In this document: positions 25,136-35,352 of the stretch, piece after piece
How positions within the stretch are numbered: position 1 is the first letter of the stretch
How the letters are laid out: every line of letters begins with the position of its first letter
Assembly: GCA_951213105.1 (NCBI GenBank)
Contig: OX578146.1
Coordinates: 115,284,387 to 115,348,386 of the forward strand
DNA length: 64,000 nucleotides
From: Amaurobius ferox
Lineage: Eukaryota; Arthropoda; Arachnida; Araneae; Amaurobiidae
Direction: 5' to 3'
Notes under the pieces: model-generated
The model's database searches: none
Told to the model about the DNA's origin: nothing
What the model saw: only the letters and a program-made list of their open reading frames with translations
Position numbers and translations under genes: made by a program

Positions 25136-26051
25136 TGATGTGGGCAGCACATGACTTTCCTTATATAATACAATGAATTTACTACTTTTACAGTACCAAA
25201 AAGGTTATTCTTATAGTAGATACTTATATTATTTCTAAGATATTAAATTTTCATCAATTAGTCGTCATTTTCATTGATTTAGAGTCATTTTTATCCATTT
25301 GATGTGATTTTCGTTAATTTGGCAACATTAAAAAAGTAGCCAAGTTGGCGGCATTCTGCCAAATTTATCGTCAAAATCTCGCCAAGTGTTATGAACGGAG
25401 AAATAAATTATTCTCATATCAGAGAAATGACTATTAAATACAAAAGTATTACTCAAAGTATCTTTTTCATGAATGGAACGAGCTAGATCTACGAGAATGA
25501 TGTCATCCAATTTATCGCATGATATTACATATGAAAAGTGAACTAGTTTCGCAACAGTTAATATTTATTTTTAATTTATTGGATCTTGTGATAATTTTAT
25601 TTGAAAATTTTGCAATATCTCGAGAACGGTTCATGCTAGCATTCAAAAGTTTATGACAATCGTTCCAATTGCAAATTGTATAAGAAATGCCTTTTGCGTA
25701 ACTTTATTAAAGGTTTTAATTTTTTGATGATTTTTTCAAAATTTCACTGGAAAATTTAGGGGGTTCTGAACACTCGATTGTGTTTAATAACAATAGGCTT
25801 CCAGTTTTCACCGATTGTAATTTTTGTACTAAATGCCATTTGAATCGCTCCATTCGTTCGAGTGATATCGTCGTCACAGACTCACTGGCACACACACACA
25901 CACACACACACAGACAGACATCACCTCAAAAACCTCTGCTTCGTGTTCATAGATGCTTGAAACGTGCTCTACAGTCGAAAACTCGAATTCGAATTTTCGA
26001 CCCCATCACAATACTTTCCTTATATATTATACTATGTATATAAGGAAAGTA
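25136..26051 (-). mobile_element. Hairpin-ended repeat, full length (subfamily 1)
   Basis: Reads 5' to 3' on the minus strand: TACTTTCCTTATATACATAG hairpin start near 26051, GGAAAGTATTGTGATGGGGTC, GAATTCGAGTTTTCGACTGT, a (TG)n core at about 25889-25913, the CTAAATTTTCCAGTGAAATT block, the GAACGAGCTAGATC region, and the GACAAATTTGGCAG/GCCAACTTGGC segment. It ends in AGTCATGTGCTGCCCACATCA at 25136. The ends share inverted ACTTTCCTTATA. Non-coding. Same family as 55271-56165 and 56479-57419. Confidence 0.75.
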
Positions 26052-26955
26052 ATAATAAGATACTATAAAATGCACTCATTGTATATATCAACATTCAAAC
26101 TTCAACTTCTTAAACTCATATTTTTAATAACATATCGCAAAATTAAAAAAATATCGAAAAACTGGTCAACTAATAATAAAATCTTGTAAATTAAGAACAC
26201 CGAAAAATGAGTGTTGTTGTTGTTGAGACCCAGACCGTCCGACCAACCAAAAAGGTGTAAGGTAACTGTTTGGACGGCCGAGAAGTGCCACCCAATTTAG
26301 ACCGGAACCCAGTGAGCGAGGCATCCACAGGGACCTACCCTCCTTCCCCTACCACCAACCTCTCGGAAGGACTTACAGATTAACAGATTAACCACCTATA
26401 GGCACCGACCCGAAGGTTTGCAGTAATTACAGCCTATGGTGGAGGAATATCTGCCAAAACCAGAAATTAAAACTTAATGCCAAGATAAAATTGATAAACA
26501 ATTATATACAATATGCTTGTCTATACTAGATACAGATAGTATTTCACAAATATTTCACATCCATTAATTCTTATGTGCAGAACTGTTTCAAATGGGAGCA
26601 ACTATATATATAAAAATATTTCTAAAATTGGTTAGCAACTATATATATAAAAATATTTCTAAAATTGGTTATTACATATACAAAATCAAACGAATAATTT
26701 TCAAAGATATATACATATATATACATATATACAAAACTATTTATGCAAACATACATACAAAACTATATATACAACATTTACATACAAATCTCAGAGATTA
26801 CCATGGCTTTCAATACTATATTGATACATACAATGATTAAACCAAATGTGAATTTAAAATTAATTTGATTGCAGTAATTATAAAAAGATTTAGAAGTACT
26901 ATAGATAAATATGCAATAAACAGTGAGCTAATGTGTGGTGGTTACCAGTAATAAT

Positions 26956-29900
26956 TCACAGGATATGTTCGTTTTCCTCTAGGAATTGAATTATAGTTTT
27001 TATTCTCTGTTTAGCCCAGCTATTACCCAGAAGGTTTTCGGCAAATATTGGCATATGTTGTCTACTGGGCCTTTTAAGGTGATAGTTCTTTGTAAGTTCG
27101 CAATCAAATACAAAATGTTTCGGAGATCCTATTTCACCACAAATACAGTTTTCGGTGTCTTTCTTTTGGATTTTGTAAAGATAGGTTGGGAAACAGCCAT
27201 GCCCTGAGAAAAACTGTACCAATTCTCTGCTGCAAATCAGTTGCTCTTGAGATACTCTGGGAAAATAGTTGAATGTTTCTCTTCCTTTCTCACTCTCATT
27301 CCACTGCTGTTGCCACTCTTTTATGGTATTAATATTCAGATGTGACCTCAGCGATGAACAGGGATATGGTAAGTTTGTACTCTGAACAGAGATATCTGAC
27401 GTCGCCTCAAAAGCTAAACAGTCTGCAACTTCATTTCCCAGAACACCCGAGTGACCTTTAACCCATCCTATAAAAAACTTTTGATGGATGCTGTTGGTTA
27501 TGATAGTTACAATTTGATGAGCTATTGGATTCTTCGTTTGATATTGTTTAAGAGTTTCGATGCTCGATAGACTGTCAGAGTAAATAATGATATTCTTATG
27601 CAAACTTTTGGTAGCCCAAAATACAGCTTCCTTTATTGCGAGCAGCTCTGCCTGGAAGACGCTATTTTCATAGTGCAGACGAGTTGACCACTTATGAACA
27701 CACATGCCATCGTAAAAAGCACAGTAGGCTGATGCTGTTCCAGAATCAGTTCTAGAGCCATCTGTATAAATATTTATGTAATTAGATATTTCTTGTGATG
27801 ACTTAGCAAAGTGTAAGCGGATATTACCTGCTGCTGGGTCCGTTAACCAAGTAACCTTTTTTTGTTCGTAATCTTTGTGATCATAATAAAGATTATTCCA
27901 CTCTACTGTTTGTCTCAGGCGTGTTACTTGCGCTATGATGGCTTCTTTTTGCGCTGTCAACGTTATAGGGGGGATACCGGTAAGCACTTGTAGCGCTACT
28001 GTAGATGTTGTGCGATAAGCCCTTGAAATCTGTAGAAGAGCAATCCTTTGAACTGATTCTAGTTTTCTTTTTGCATGGATGTTCAAGTTTAGGGCCCAAC
28101 TACTTGCAGCATAGCACATGATCCTTTCTGTCACTGATAGATACCATGTTTTTAAGATCTTAGAATTTATGCCCCACCTCGATGGTGCTAGTCTTCTGAC
28201 ATTATGAATTTGACAGCCAATCTTTGTTCGCAGGTTTTCTATGTGTGGAATCCACGATAGATGTTTATCAATTATAATTCCGAGATACTTGATTTGGTTT
28301 GGTCTTGGTATGCTAACACCTTTAATCTTGAAGATAGGCTTCCGTTTTAATTGAGATGGTTTTCCTATCACTAAAGCTGAAGTTTTTGTTGATGAAATTG
28401 ACAGTTGGAGCTCCTCACAAAGATCTGAAAATGTTTCTATGCCGGCATTAGTTGTATCTTCCAGAAGTCTACGTGAACTGCCTCCTGATACTAGCATAAA
28501 GTCATCTGCGTACGCCAAAAGCTGTGTTCCTGGAATACTGAATTTATTAAGGATGATATCAGCCATAATTGACCAAAGTAAGGGTCCTAAGCAAGAGCCT
28601 TGTGGACATCCCCCGTAGACTTCAATATCTTTCCAAGTTGTTCCTGAATTAAGTCTAATTGCCCTATCTTTCAGATAACTACTTATGATGTTCTGTAAAT
28701 AAAATGGACAATTTATCTTTTGTAATTGTTTTAATAAGATGGACCAGTTCATGTTATCAAATGCACTTTGTATATCAAATGATACTAAGGCAGTGTAGTT
28801 TCTTTCGGATATATTGTTTTCTATGCATGACAGGACATATGCCAGTGCTGTTTCAGTAGAGTGACCCTCTCGGAAGCCATGTTGATGCTTGCTCATAAGA
28901 CCATTCAGTTCTAGAAAGTGTACCATTCTCCTATGAATAATTTTTTCTAATACTTTTGACAAAGTTGGTAGAAGACATACCGGCCGATATGAACGCTTCT
29001 GGGTTGGATCCTTGTTAGGTTTCAGAAAGAAAATAACTTCTCCAATTTTCCAGACTTTTGGGAAATATCCCAGAGATAGGCATTTTTGCATCAATGTTGT
29101 TATCGTTATTGGCATGACTTTAAACACTTCTTTCAGAATTCGCATATCGATACTGTCTATTCCGGGGGCCTTGTTAGAGCTAAGTGAATAAAGTGCGCTT
29201 TTCACTTCCGCTACTGAAAGACAGTCTGGGAAATTGTCGGAAGTGCTTACTTCTGTCATTCGAGAAAAAGTGCTATTTGTCAGGGATGGTCTTTTCGTAA
29301 TGAAAAGAGAATCTGCAAGATGTTGTAACACATTCTCTCGATCCAAATTTATTGCTTGTGGTACTAGGTCATAGGCAGCTTCTTCCGTTGTGAATGATTT
29401 GTTGTAGGCCATTTTGAAAGCTACCCCATACTTCCTACTGGTTTTTGTGCAAAATGCTTTCCATGCCTCGGATTTTGCTTGTAGTATGGATTTTTTATAT
29501 ACAGCTCTCTCCCTTTTGTATTGTTGAATGTTAAGTTCAGTTGGATATTGTTTTTGTCTATTGTAGAAAGCTTTTAAACGATTTCGTTTACAATTGAGCA
29601 GAGAAGACCACCACTTGAGTTTTGGTTCATGGGATATATTTTTTTTCTTATATGCCTTGTCACATGCTGCTTGGATACGATCAGTCAATTCTTCTACAAA
29701 TTTCTCTACGGTAACGACTGTAGTTGCTTCTTCCAATTGGCGGCTCAAGGGAATCTTCTGTGGTAACAGCTGCCTCCTAAGAGCGGTGTGTTTAGAAAAT
29801 TTTGTTTTATAGCGTCTTTTCGATTTCATCTCAACGTCTTTCGTCAGTGTAATTATTACATACCTGTGATCACTCAAGCTAGGAGTTTCATCGACTTTCC

Positions 29901-30483
29901 AGGATTGTACTTTGTTATATACATTAAGTGAGCATAGAGAGATGTCAGGCCATCCCTTCCCTCTCGAAGTTTCAAACGTTGGAGTACTGGATGGATCATT
30001 GAGGAGTATTAGCTGATGTTGAGCTACAAAATCCTGTAGTAGAAGACCTCTTGCATCATTGGATGAGTAGCCCCAATCTCTCCCATGTGCATTTAAGTCT
30101 CCAGAGAAGAGAAGGTTTGATAAGTTGATGTTAGGTAGATGTTCCCACTCTGAAAGATCTTCTGCAAGGGACGCTGAGGGTGGAGAGTATTGCGTGCCAA
30201 CTGAGAAACAGCCATTTTTCAATTTAATGTTTATGAAGACAGAATTATTTTTTTTAGCTGAGCAAACATGTGAAAACATTTTATTAGCAATCACTATAAC
30301 TGCTGTTTTCAGTAAAGAGTGGTGAGTTATCCAGGTTAGAGGAAAGCCAAATAGCAAATTGTTATGTAGGTAAGGATCTTGAATGAGAGCAATATCGATG
30401 CATTTTTCTTTGATAAAAGTTGCAGCTGCTGCCGACGCAGCCCTTGATTTGTGCAGATTTATATGCAGTATTTTTAAATCCAT
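26956..30483 (-). CDS. LINE ORF2: endonuclease-RT-RNase H polyprotein
   Basis: 1175 residues, uninterrupted, starting ATG. The apurinic-type endonuclease occupies about residues 1-210: LHINLHKS near 6, QDPY at 35-38, SGDLNAHG at 127-134 and SDH at 204-206. The usual catalytic Glu of the QEP motif is Asp here (D36). The reverse transcriptase covers about 420-720: NKAPGID, PVCLLPTLSKVLEK, HGFREGHST, SFDIQSAFD, GGCPQGSCLGPLLW and the YADD active site near 658. RNase H lies about 900-1030 with all acidic residues in place (TDGS, AELLAI, YSDS, GHSGVLGNEVAD). A CCHC-like cluster (CICGE...HFVFDC) sits near 1120. It would nick target DNA and copy the element RNA by target-primed reverse transcription. 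It could serve SINEs in trans, but no shared 3' end with the SINE is obvious. Confidence 0.95.
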   Translation of the reverse strand: MDLKILHINLHKSRAASAAAATFIKEKCIDIALIQDPYLHNNLLFGFPLTWITHHSLLKTAVIVIANKMFSHVCSAKKNNSVFINIKLKNGCFSVGTQYSPPSASLAEDLSEWEHLPNINLSNLLFSGDLNAHGRDWGYSSNDARGLLLQDFVAQHQLILLNDPSSTPTFETSRGKGWPDISLCSLNVYNKVQSWKVDETPSLSDHRYVIITLTKDVEMKSKRRYKTKFSKHTALRRQLLPQKIPLSRQLEEATTVVTVEKFVEELTDRIQAACDKAYKKKNISHEPKLKWWSSLLNCKRNRLKAFYNRQKQYPTELNIQQYKRERAVYKKSILQAKSEAWKAFCTKTSRKYGVAFKMAYNKSFTTEEAAYDLVPQAINLDRENVLQHLADSLFITKRPSLTNSTFSRMTEVSTSDNFPDCLSVAEVKSALYSLSSNKAPGIDSIDMRILKEVFKVMPITITTLMQKCLSLGYFPKVWKIGEVIFFLKPNKDPTQKRSYRPVCLLPTLSKVLEKIIHRRMVHFLELNGLMSKHQHGFREGHSTETALAYVLSCIENNISERNYTALVSFDIQSAFDNMNWSILLKQLQKINCPFYLQNIISSYLKDRAIRLNSGTTWKDIEVYGGCPQGSCLGPLLWSIMADIILNKFSIPGTQLLAYADDFMLVSGGSSRRLLEDTTNAGIETFSDLCEELQLSISSTKTSALVIGKPSQLKRKPIFKIKGVSIPRPNQIKYLGIIIDKHLSWIPHIENLRTKIGCQIHNVRRLAPSRWGINSKILKTWYLSVTERIMCYAASSWALNLNIHAKRKLESVQRIALLQISRAYRTTSTVALQVLTGIPPITLTAQKEAIIAQVTRLRQTVEWNNLYYDHKDYEQKKVTWLTDPAAGNIRLHFAKSSQEISNYINIYTDGSRTDSGTASAYCAFYDGMCVHKWSTRLHYENSVFQAELLAIKEAVFWATKSLHKNIIIYSDSLSSIETLKQYQTKNPIAHQIVTIITNSIHQKFFIGWVKGHSGVLGNEVADCLAFEATSDISVQSTNLPYPCSSLRSHLNINTIKEWQQQWNESEKGRETFNYFPRVSQEQLICSRELVQFFSGHGCFPTYLYKIQKKDTENCICGEIGSPKHFVFDCELTKNYHLKRPSRQHMPIFAENLLGNSWAKQRIKTIIQFLEENEHIL

Positions 30484-30538
30484 AAAAAAAAAAGATTCTT
30501 GTAATTTAAATCAAGGCAAAAAAAAAACAGATTCAAGA

Positions 30539-30574
<36 letters not shown>
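30484..30574 (-). repeat. T-rich spacer between ORF1 and ORF2
   Basis: On the coding strand the 91-nt spacer begins, right after the ORF1 TAA, with a run of about 34 T (30541-30574). It continues through TTGTCTTGAATCTG, a second T run of nine, and a third T run directly before the ORF2 ATG. No ribosomal entry motif can be claimed. Such T tracts could act as Pol III terminators or slippery sites; length is uncertain because homopolymers are hard to sequence. Confidence 0.85.
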
Positions 30575-30580
<6 letters not shown>

Positions 30581-31267
30581 CTCTTGAGATTTTAACTCTA
30601 CCCTTTTCCATTCATTCTGGAAGCAAGGACAAAATTTACTATCTGCCCTATGAACATGTTCTAAACGAGCTTTAATGCAGTTACTACATTTAAGATTTTG
30701 TTCCTTGCAACTCTGAGCATCATGACTACCTGTACAAATAGCGCAAATTTCTGGCCCTCTACAGTACTTCCTTGTATGCCCATATTCCTGACACTGAAAG
30801 CAACGTGTAATTGAAATGAATGGTGCAATTCTGCATGATCTAAAATCTATACAAATTCTAGAATGTCGTAGCAGAAGAGCTTTAGTGTCCCTATCCACCT
30901 CTATAATCCAGTGCGGAAGACCATTACGACCTTTAATCTGCTTTAAAGGCTTCAGATGATTTGGTGGATTCGGAAGCAGATTAAGAAGCTTTTCACCCAA
31001 TTCCGTCGCCTGTATATGATCTGAGACGGAGTAAATAATAATTCTCTCCATGCGACCGTTAGAGATTGTTACATTTATTGTTTGTTGGAAATCTTTGCAT
31101 TTTGACAAAGACTGCTTTATTTCTTCTGCTTCCTTCCATGTGTTTGCTTTTAGTACTAACTTATTGTCTTTAGTAGATTTCACGTCCCTTGGGCTAATCT
31201 TTAAGGATCCGTTTTTACTGAGCTCCTGTAGTTGAAATCGAGTTTGTTCTGCAGTGCCTGTCTCGTC
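30575..31267 (-). CDS. LINE ORF1, gag-like zinc-knuckle protein, 5'-truncated
   Basis: The frame is open from the element's 5' junction (first full codon GAC at 31265-31267) to TAA at 30575, about 230 residues, with no ATG at the start. A GTG at 31181-31183 is in frame but is not a credible eukaryotic start. The N-terminal part has the charged features of an RNA-binding domain (KLVLKANTWKEAEEIKQSL). Toward the C-terminus come three zinc-knuckle-like clusters: CFQCQEYGHTRKYC, CAICTGSHDAQSC, and CSNC...HVHRADSKFC. Such ORF1 proteins coat element RNA into a particle. In full-length relatives ORF1 would be longer, so this copy is truncated by the insertion process and probably not functional alone. 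Confidence 0.85.
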
Positions 31268-31387
31268 CGTCGGAAGGACTTACGGACCCCCATGTTTAAC
31301 GTGATCGTACTCCGCATGAACATGGCGGCAATTGTGGCAGCGTGCAAATTCAGCGCTCAAACCACAGGGCTACCGCGCCCTATATGT

Positions 31388-31505
31388 GCCAACAGCACGC
31401 GGTGTTCCCAGGTGGTAACCCACCCAAGTACTAACCGCGCCCGATGCTGCTTGACTTCGGTGATCTAACGAGAACCGGTGTTATCAGCACGGTAGGGCCG
31501 TTGGC
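31388..31505 (-). rRNA. 5S rRNA-like SINE head
   Basis: 118 nt on the minus strand, from GCCAACGGCCCTACC at the 5' end to GTGCTGTTGGC at the 3' end. The two ends pair as helix I of 5S rRNA. The internal promoter regions are conserved: CCGAAGTCAAGCAGCATCGG (A box/intermediate element) and GGTTAGTACTTGGGTGGG with ACCTGGGAACACC (C box). Relative to the general animal 5S pattern I see only scattered substitutions. It is immediately followed by SINE sequence and preceded by the SINE target duplication. It is therefore part of a mobile element rather than an rRNA gene in a 5S cluster, though it could recruit TFIIIA and Pol III. Confidence 0.85.
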
Positions 31506-31521
31506 ACCCGAAAAATGAGTG

Positions 31522-34500
31522 CCTCTTTGTTAAAGTGAATTAAGAAATATATTGAAAAATTTCAAATAATCTATAAATTTGTGATGAAAACTCGTCAACG
31601 CAACTTTAGCACAAAAATTATATACAGCACAAAAATCCAGTGTGAACATCATTTGGAATTACATTAAAGTATAGAAATTATACTAACGTAGAAGCAGGAA
31701 TGCATGAGAAAATTGAGCAGACTTACACTACCTATATTTCCATCGATGTATTTTGAAATAAATGTAAGTACTAAAAAGATAATATTGGGATATTATACCA
31801 GAGCTTGTGACAGTGTTTTTATCACATGAATGAAAATCGTGTCTACAGCCATAAAGTAAAAAATAGGTAATTTCCCCTCCCCATGGATAGTCCTTCTAAG
31901 CAGCATTGCAAGTCTATACATTTCATGTCTAAAATTAATCATTGATGGGTGCTGAATGTTCCAAGAAACAGTTATATCTAGCCAAATTTAGGTGTGTTAT
32001 GTAGCTAAGCAGTCAAGGTTAGGAACCTTGTACGTCACAGTATTACGCAACGCATAACCAACAGCAAAATAGCGTGGTCCTGCTTTTTTAATAAATTAAA
32101 ATATATTGAAATTAAAGAAATTGTGGTATGAACTAATACAATTTTATTTAAACTATTTATTTTTAAATTTTTCTGGTAGAAATCAAATACAAATCTTCAT
32201 TTTTAAATTATATTGCAAACATATTTTAAAAACAATTGCATTAATTAATAATATGTGATTCTACACGTCTGTGTGTAATAAACGAACACAAATGCTCATA
32301 TATCAATTATATTTTATGCATAAAAACAGAATGTAACAACTAAAATGCACATAAATGTTTTAAAGATACATTTATAACTCAAATTATTACAAACTTAATT
32401 TCTCCATAGCATTATCAATATATATAATAATTTAGGTTCCAAGGGTAATTGTATTGTCAATGAGAGAAAACAATAGTTTGAACTGTACTATCTACACTAT
32501 TAATTTATGCCTGCCCATAATATCCCGTGAGTTTAAAAGCTAATTTTTGGCCTAAAATCTCGCGTATTTTTTAATTGGAAAGTGTTTTGAGTGTGAATGC
32601 AAAACATTAAATATTAAAATAATAATTATAAATTTTTAATTATTTACAAAAAGTAAATATTTATTTACAAAGTAATAGATCAAAATTTTAAACCTTTTTT
32701 TACATAGAAATTTTAATTCTTGTATTTAAAGCTTGCATTTTTTAAAAGGAACTAATGATCTGAGTATTTTAACAGCACATTCGAAAACAATAATTGGTTT
32801 TTTATCGTCTGCCGAGCAGAAAGCTTCTAATTATGATACTGAAACTATATCTATAAAAGCTGAAGCAATTGATAATAAATTAAAGTGGGTTTAATTAAGT
32901 GTTTTTCTAATTTTGTAAATTTAATAAATATAATTTAGGTATATTAAATTAGCAGTAATTTCATTATAAGTATTGTGTAAAAAATATCTTGAATTAGATA
33001 AGAATTGTAATATTTAGGATTTTACATTATATGTAGTTTTGATTTAAACGTTTTTAGGCGTATTTAAGCGTTTATTTAGGGCGTATGCGGGCTACGAGAC
33101 AGACGAAGATAGTGATGTATATAGAGTGCTAGAGACGATTTTGAATTAAATATTTGTTGCCTATTTTAAACATTTGCCCCTATAGCAAAACAAAGGAGCT
33201 TGGTCAAAATAATTTTTGCACAAAGGCGTAATCTGGAATAATGCATTTTGACGAAACAAACTTTTATAGAAATAGAAACAAAATAGAGAACGAAATTTAA
33301 ATCACCAGCTGACATATGGCAATTCAAATATTATAAACAAGATTCGAAGTTGAAGTATCGGAATTGATTTTGAGTCATTTTTAATTAACCTTAACTCAGA
33401 TTAATCATTTAAAACTTTAATTAAATTTAATTTTCGATAGGTGTGTGCATGTTGAAAATGATCATAAAATGAAATTACTACTTTATGCTATGTGATGACA
33501 AAATTGGAAAATGCATATCGTCGTATGCTCCGTATTGCATTTCCAGAATACGTCCCTCGTTAACGCAGCAACGACGCAAAAATGTAAAATGTTTGAAAGC
33601 AAATATTTAACATTTAATTCTTAGCATTTAATTTAACAATATCTTCTATCTCAAATTAATTTTCCATTTAGTAACGGCCAATTTCTCTTAAACTGCAACA
33701 TGGAATGCATTTTCTAAAAATAAAATTAGAAATAATTTCAGAAGTTTTCAGTGAATGTTTTCGATGGACAATATAACCAACAAATTGTATTGAATTCGAT
33801 GACTGCAATTAGTTTAAGTGTTGAATTAACACAAAAGTCGCTTATCATAAATTCAGAAACTTGAACCCCAATTTGAAAATTTTGAACTTACGAAATTTAA
33901 ATATTTTATATCAGTGCATACAGTGTAAAATATATTCTGCTTCAAAAATCTCTTACCGTTTAAGTACGTGTTTTCAAACCATGCGTATGTACAAAAACGT
34001 AAGTTGAATCTAAAGCTCTTTATTTTTCACTACTGCTGCTCAGCAGCCATTTTAAATTTTAAATACTAAGATTGGTTTCACTTCGGTGGAATTTTAATAA
34101 TAATTTAAAAAATATTTATTCCGAGCTGTATTAAACGCAAAATAAATATTTAATTTAACTGACTGTACGGCTAACGCGGTTTAGAAATGTAACAAATTAA
34201 ATGATCTTAATCAAACAAATAGTATCATGACAAAAGTTGAACTAACAATTGAGATAGTGAAAAATTAGTGTTCGAAATTATTTTGTATTATTGTTCATAA
34301 AATACACATAATTGTTAACTGCAATAATACTTTCATTTCAATCATAATTATGCATGAAATTTTGGACATTAACAGAATTTTAAGGATAAATAAAAGTGAT
34401 AACATAGAACTGGAATATATAAAAATGCCAGCTTGTTAAATCAAAATTGTCAAAATATTTTTTTAAATAAGTCGAATGTAATTATTCTTATATATGTCAT

Positions 34501-34755
34501 TTCAATTTTATTACTTTTATAGTTATTTAAAATTCTATTAAAGTCCAAATACAATTTTTTCTATGCGCACTCACTATTTTATTTTAGTCGCATTTGACCA
34601 AGAATGTTGTTACAGCTCAAAATATTTTTACTATTTAGTACATTTTACTAAAACCGTTAAAAACTTAAAGGTTTTTTTCTTTTTATAATTTCTATTCAAA
34701 TTTCAAAGTGAAACACTGTTATAGGGCATGTCAGTGGGATATATAAAAAACCAAC
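31522..34755. other. AT-rich DNA, nothing recognised
   Basis: More than 3 kb without a recognisable gene, terminal repeat or Pol III box. Several short A/T-rich direct repeats exist but none long enough to call. Confidence 0.35.
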
Positions 34756-34759
34756 ACAA

Positions 34760-35085
34760 CTCTAATAATCTATATTCGATACGATATGAATATAAACGTC
34801 CTACTAATGAATCGATTTAATCATTCACCACCACCTGTCCACACTTTTCAGGGCTTCCACTAACTGTAAATTATCATCGTTCTATTTATTCAGTTGTGAT
34901 AAATATCCCATCTTTGATAAAATGGATCATCTCCTGCTATGTAGTAATGCATTTTATTTAATGATACATATTTATCACCGGAGGGGTTGAAATTCAAATA
35001 TTGTGGTAGATACACAGTCGTTTACAAACTGCAATCTGTAAATTGGATGCAAATCTATTAAGGGGGTTTGTAATAGGGAACATGC
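34760..35085 (+). repeat. Unnamed ~320-bp repeat, left copy
   Basis: Aligns along its length with 46757-47065 in the same orientation. Shared ordered blocks: GATATGAATATAAACGTCCT/CATATGAATTTAAACTTCCT, AATCATTCAC, CTGTCCACACTTT, TGTGATAAATAT, ATCTTTGATAAAAT, TTTTATTTAATGATA, TTTATCAC and GAAATTCAAATAT. No coding capacity and no terminal repeats are visible. The two copies sit either side of the Helitron cluster. Confidence 0.65.
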
Positions 35086-35352
35086 GTCACTCTTGAAGAC
35101 AGTTTATGTAAATTAGTTAATGAATTTGCTAAAAATTTTAAATTATCTTGTTTACATTCATACTGAAGGTTGATGATATCATTAAATATTTTCAGATGAA
35201 AAATATGGCTTCTGTCAGTTTATTTGAATAGAAATGCGCCTTTTAAAATTCAATTGATTGCGAGTCTCCACTCGACCTTCTCTTACACTCATGTGCGGTA
35301 TGTTTTAGGTATATTCATAATACTGTAATCGGCATCAGAATATGATATATAT

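Larger units (their letters stand above)
26377..31269 (-). mobile_element. I/R1-type LINE, 5'-truncated in ORF1
   Basis: A 4.9-kb non-LTR retrotransposon inserted into the SINE above. A 14-bp target duplication TCGGAAGGACTTAC flanks it (26363-26376 and 31270-31283). Order on the minus strand: partial ORF1 (gag-like with zinc knuckles), a T-rich spacer, ORF2 (endonuclease, reverse transcriptase, RNase H, CCHC), then a 3' UTR of about 580 bp that includes a direct duplication of ~53 bp at 26600-26672. It ends in two TTAATCTG units instead of poly(A). RNase H plus an apurinic-type endonuclease places it in the I/R1/LOA assemblage; the exact clade needs a tree. The intact ORF2 and clean duplication imply a recent insertion. 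Confidence 0.9.
26214..31507 (-). mobile_element. 5S-headed SINE, split by a LINE
   Basis: A single SINE on the minus strand, cut in two by the LINE at 26377-31269. Its 5' half is 31270-31507: a 5S rRNA-like head (31388-31505) and then a tRNA-SINE body starting GGGCGCGGTAGCCCTGTGG. Its 3' half is 26214-26376, ending GGTCGGACGGTCTGGGTC and a (CAA)n tail. The target duplication CCGAAAAATGAGTG at 26200-26213 and 31508-31521 proves that both halves belong to one insertion. The body lacks the B-box segment that other copies carry between TTTGCACG and CTGCCACAATTGCCGCC. So the 5S promoter probably replaced the tRNA one. The nearest described architecture is the vertebrate 5S/tRNA chimera AmnSINE1; any link is convergent. 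Confidence 0.85.

Noticed and set aside
30383..30595. Plus-strand lysine-rich open frame over the poly(A) tract
   Set aside because: Antisense shadow of the LINE and its homopolymer spacer.
31181..31183. GTG as the start codon of LINE ORF1
   Set aside because: The frame stays open upstream to the insertion junction, so the real start was lost by 5' truncation; GTG is not a usual start in animals.
31388..31505. An ordinary 5S rRNA gene
   Set aside because: It lies exactly at the 5' end of a SINE flanked by a target duplication and lacks a T-run terminator after it; it is part of the mobile element.
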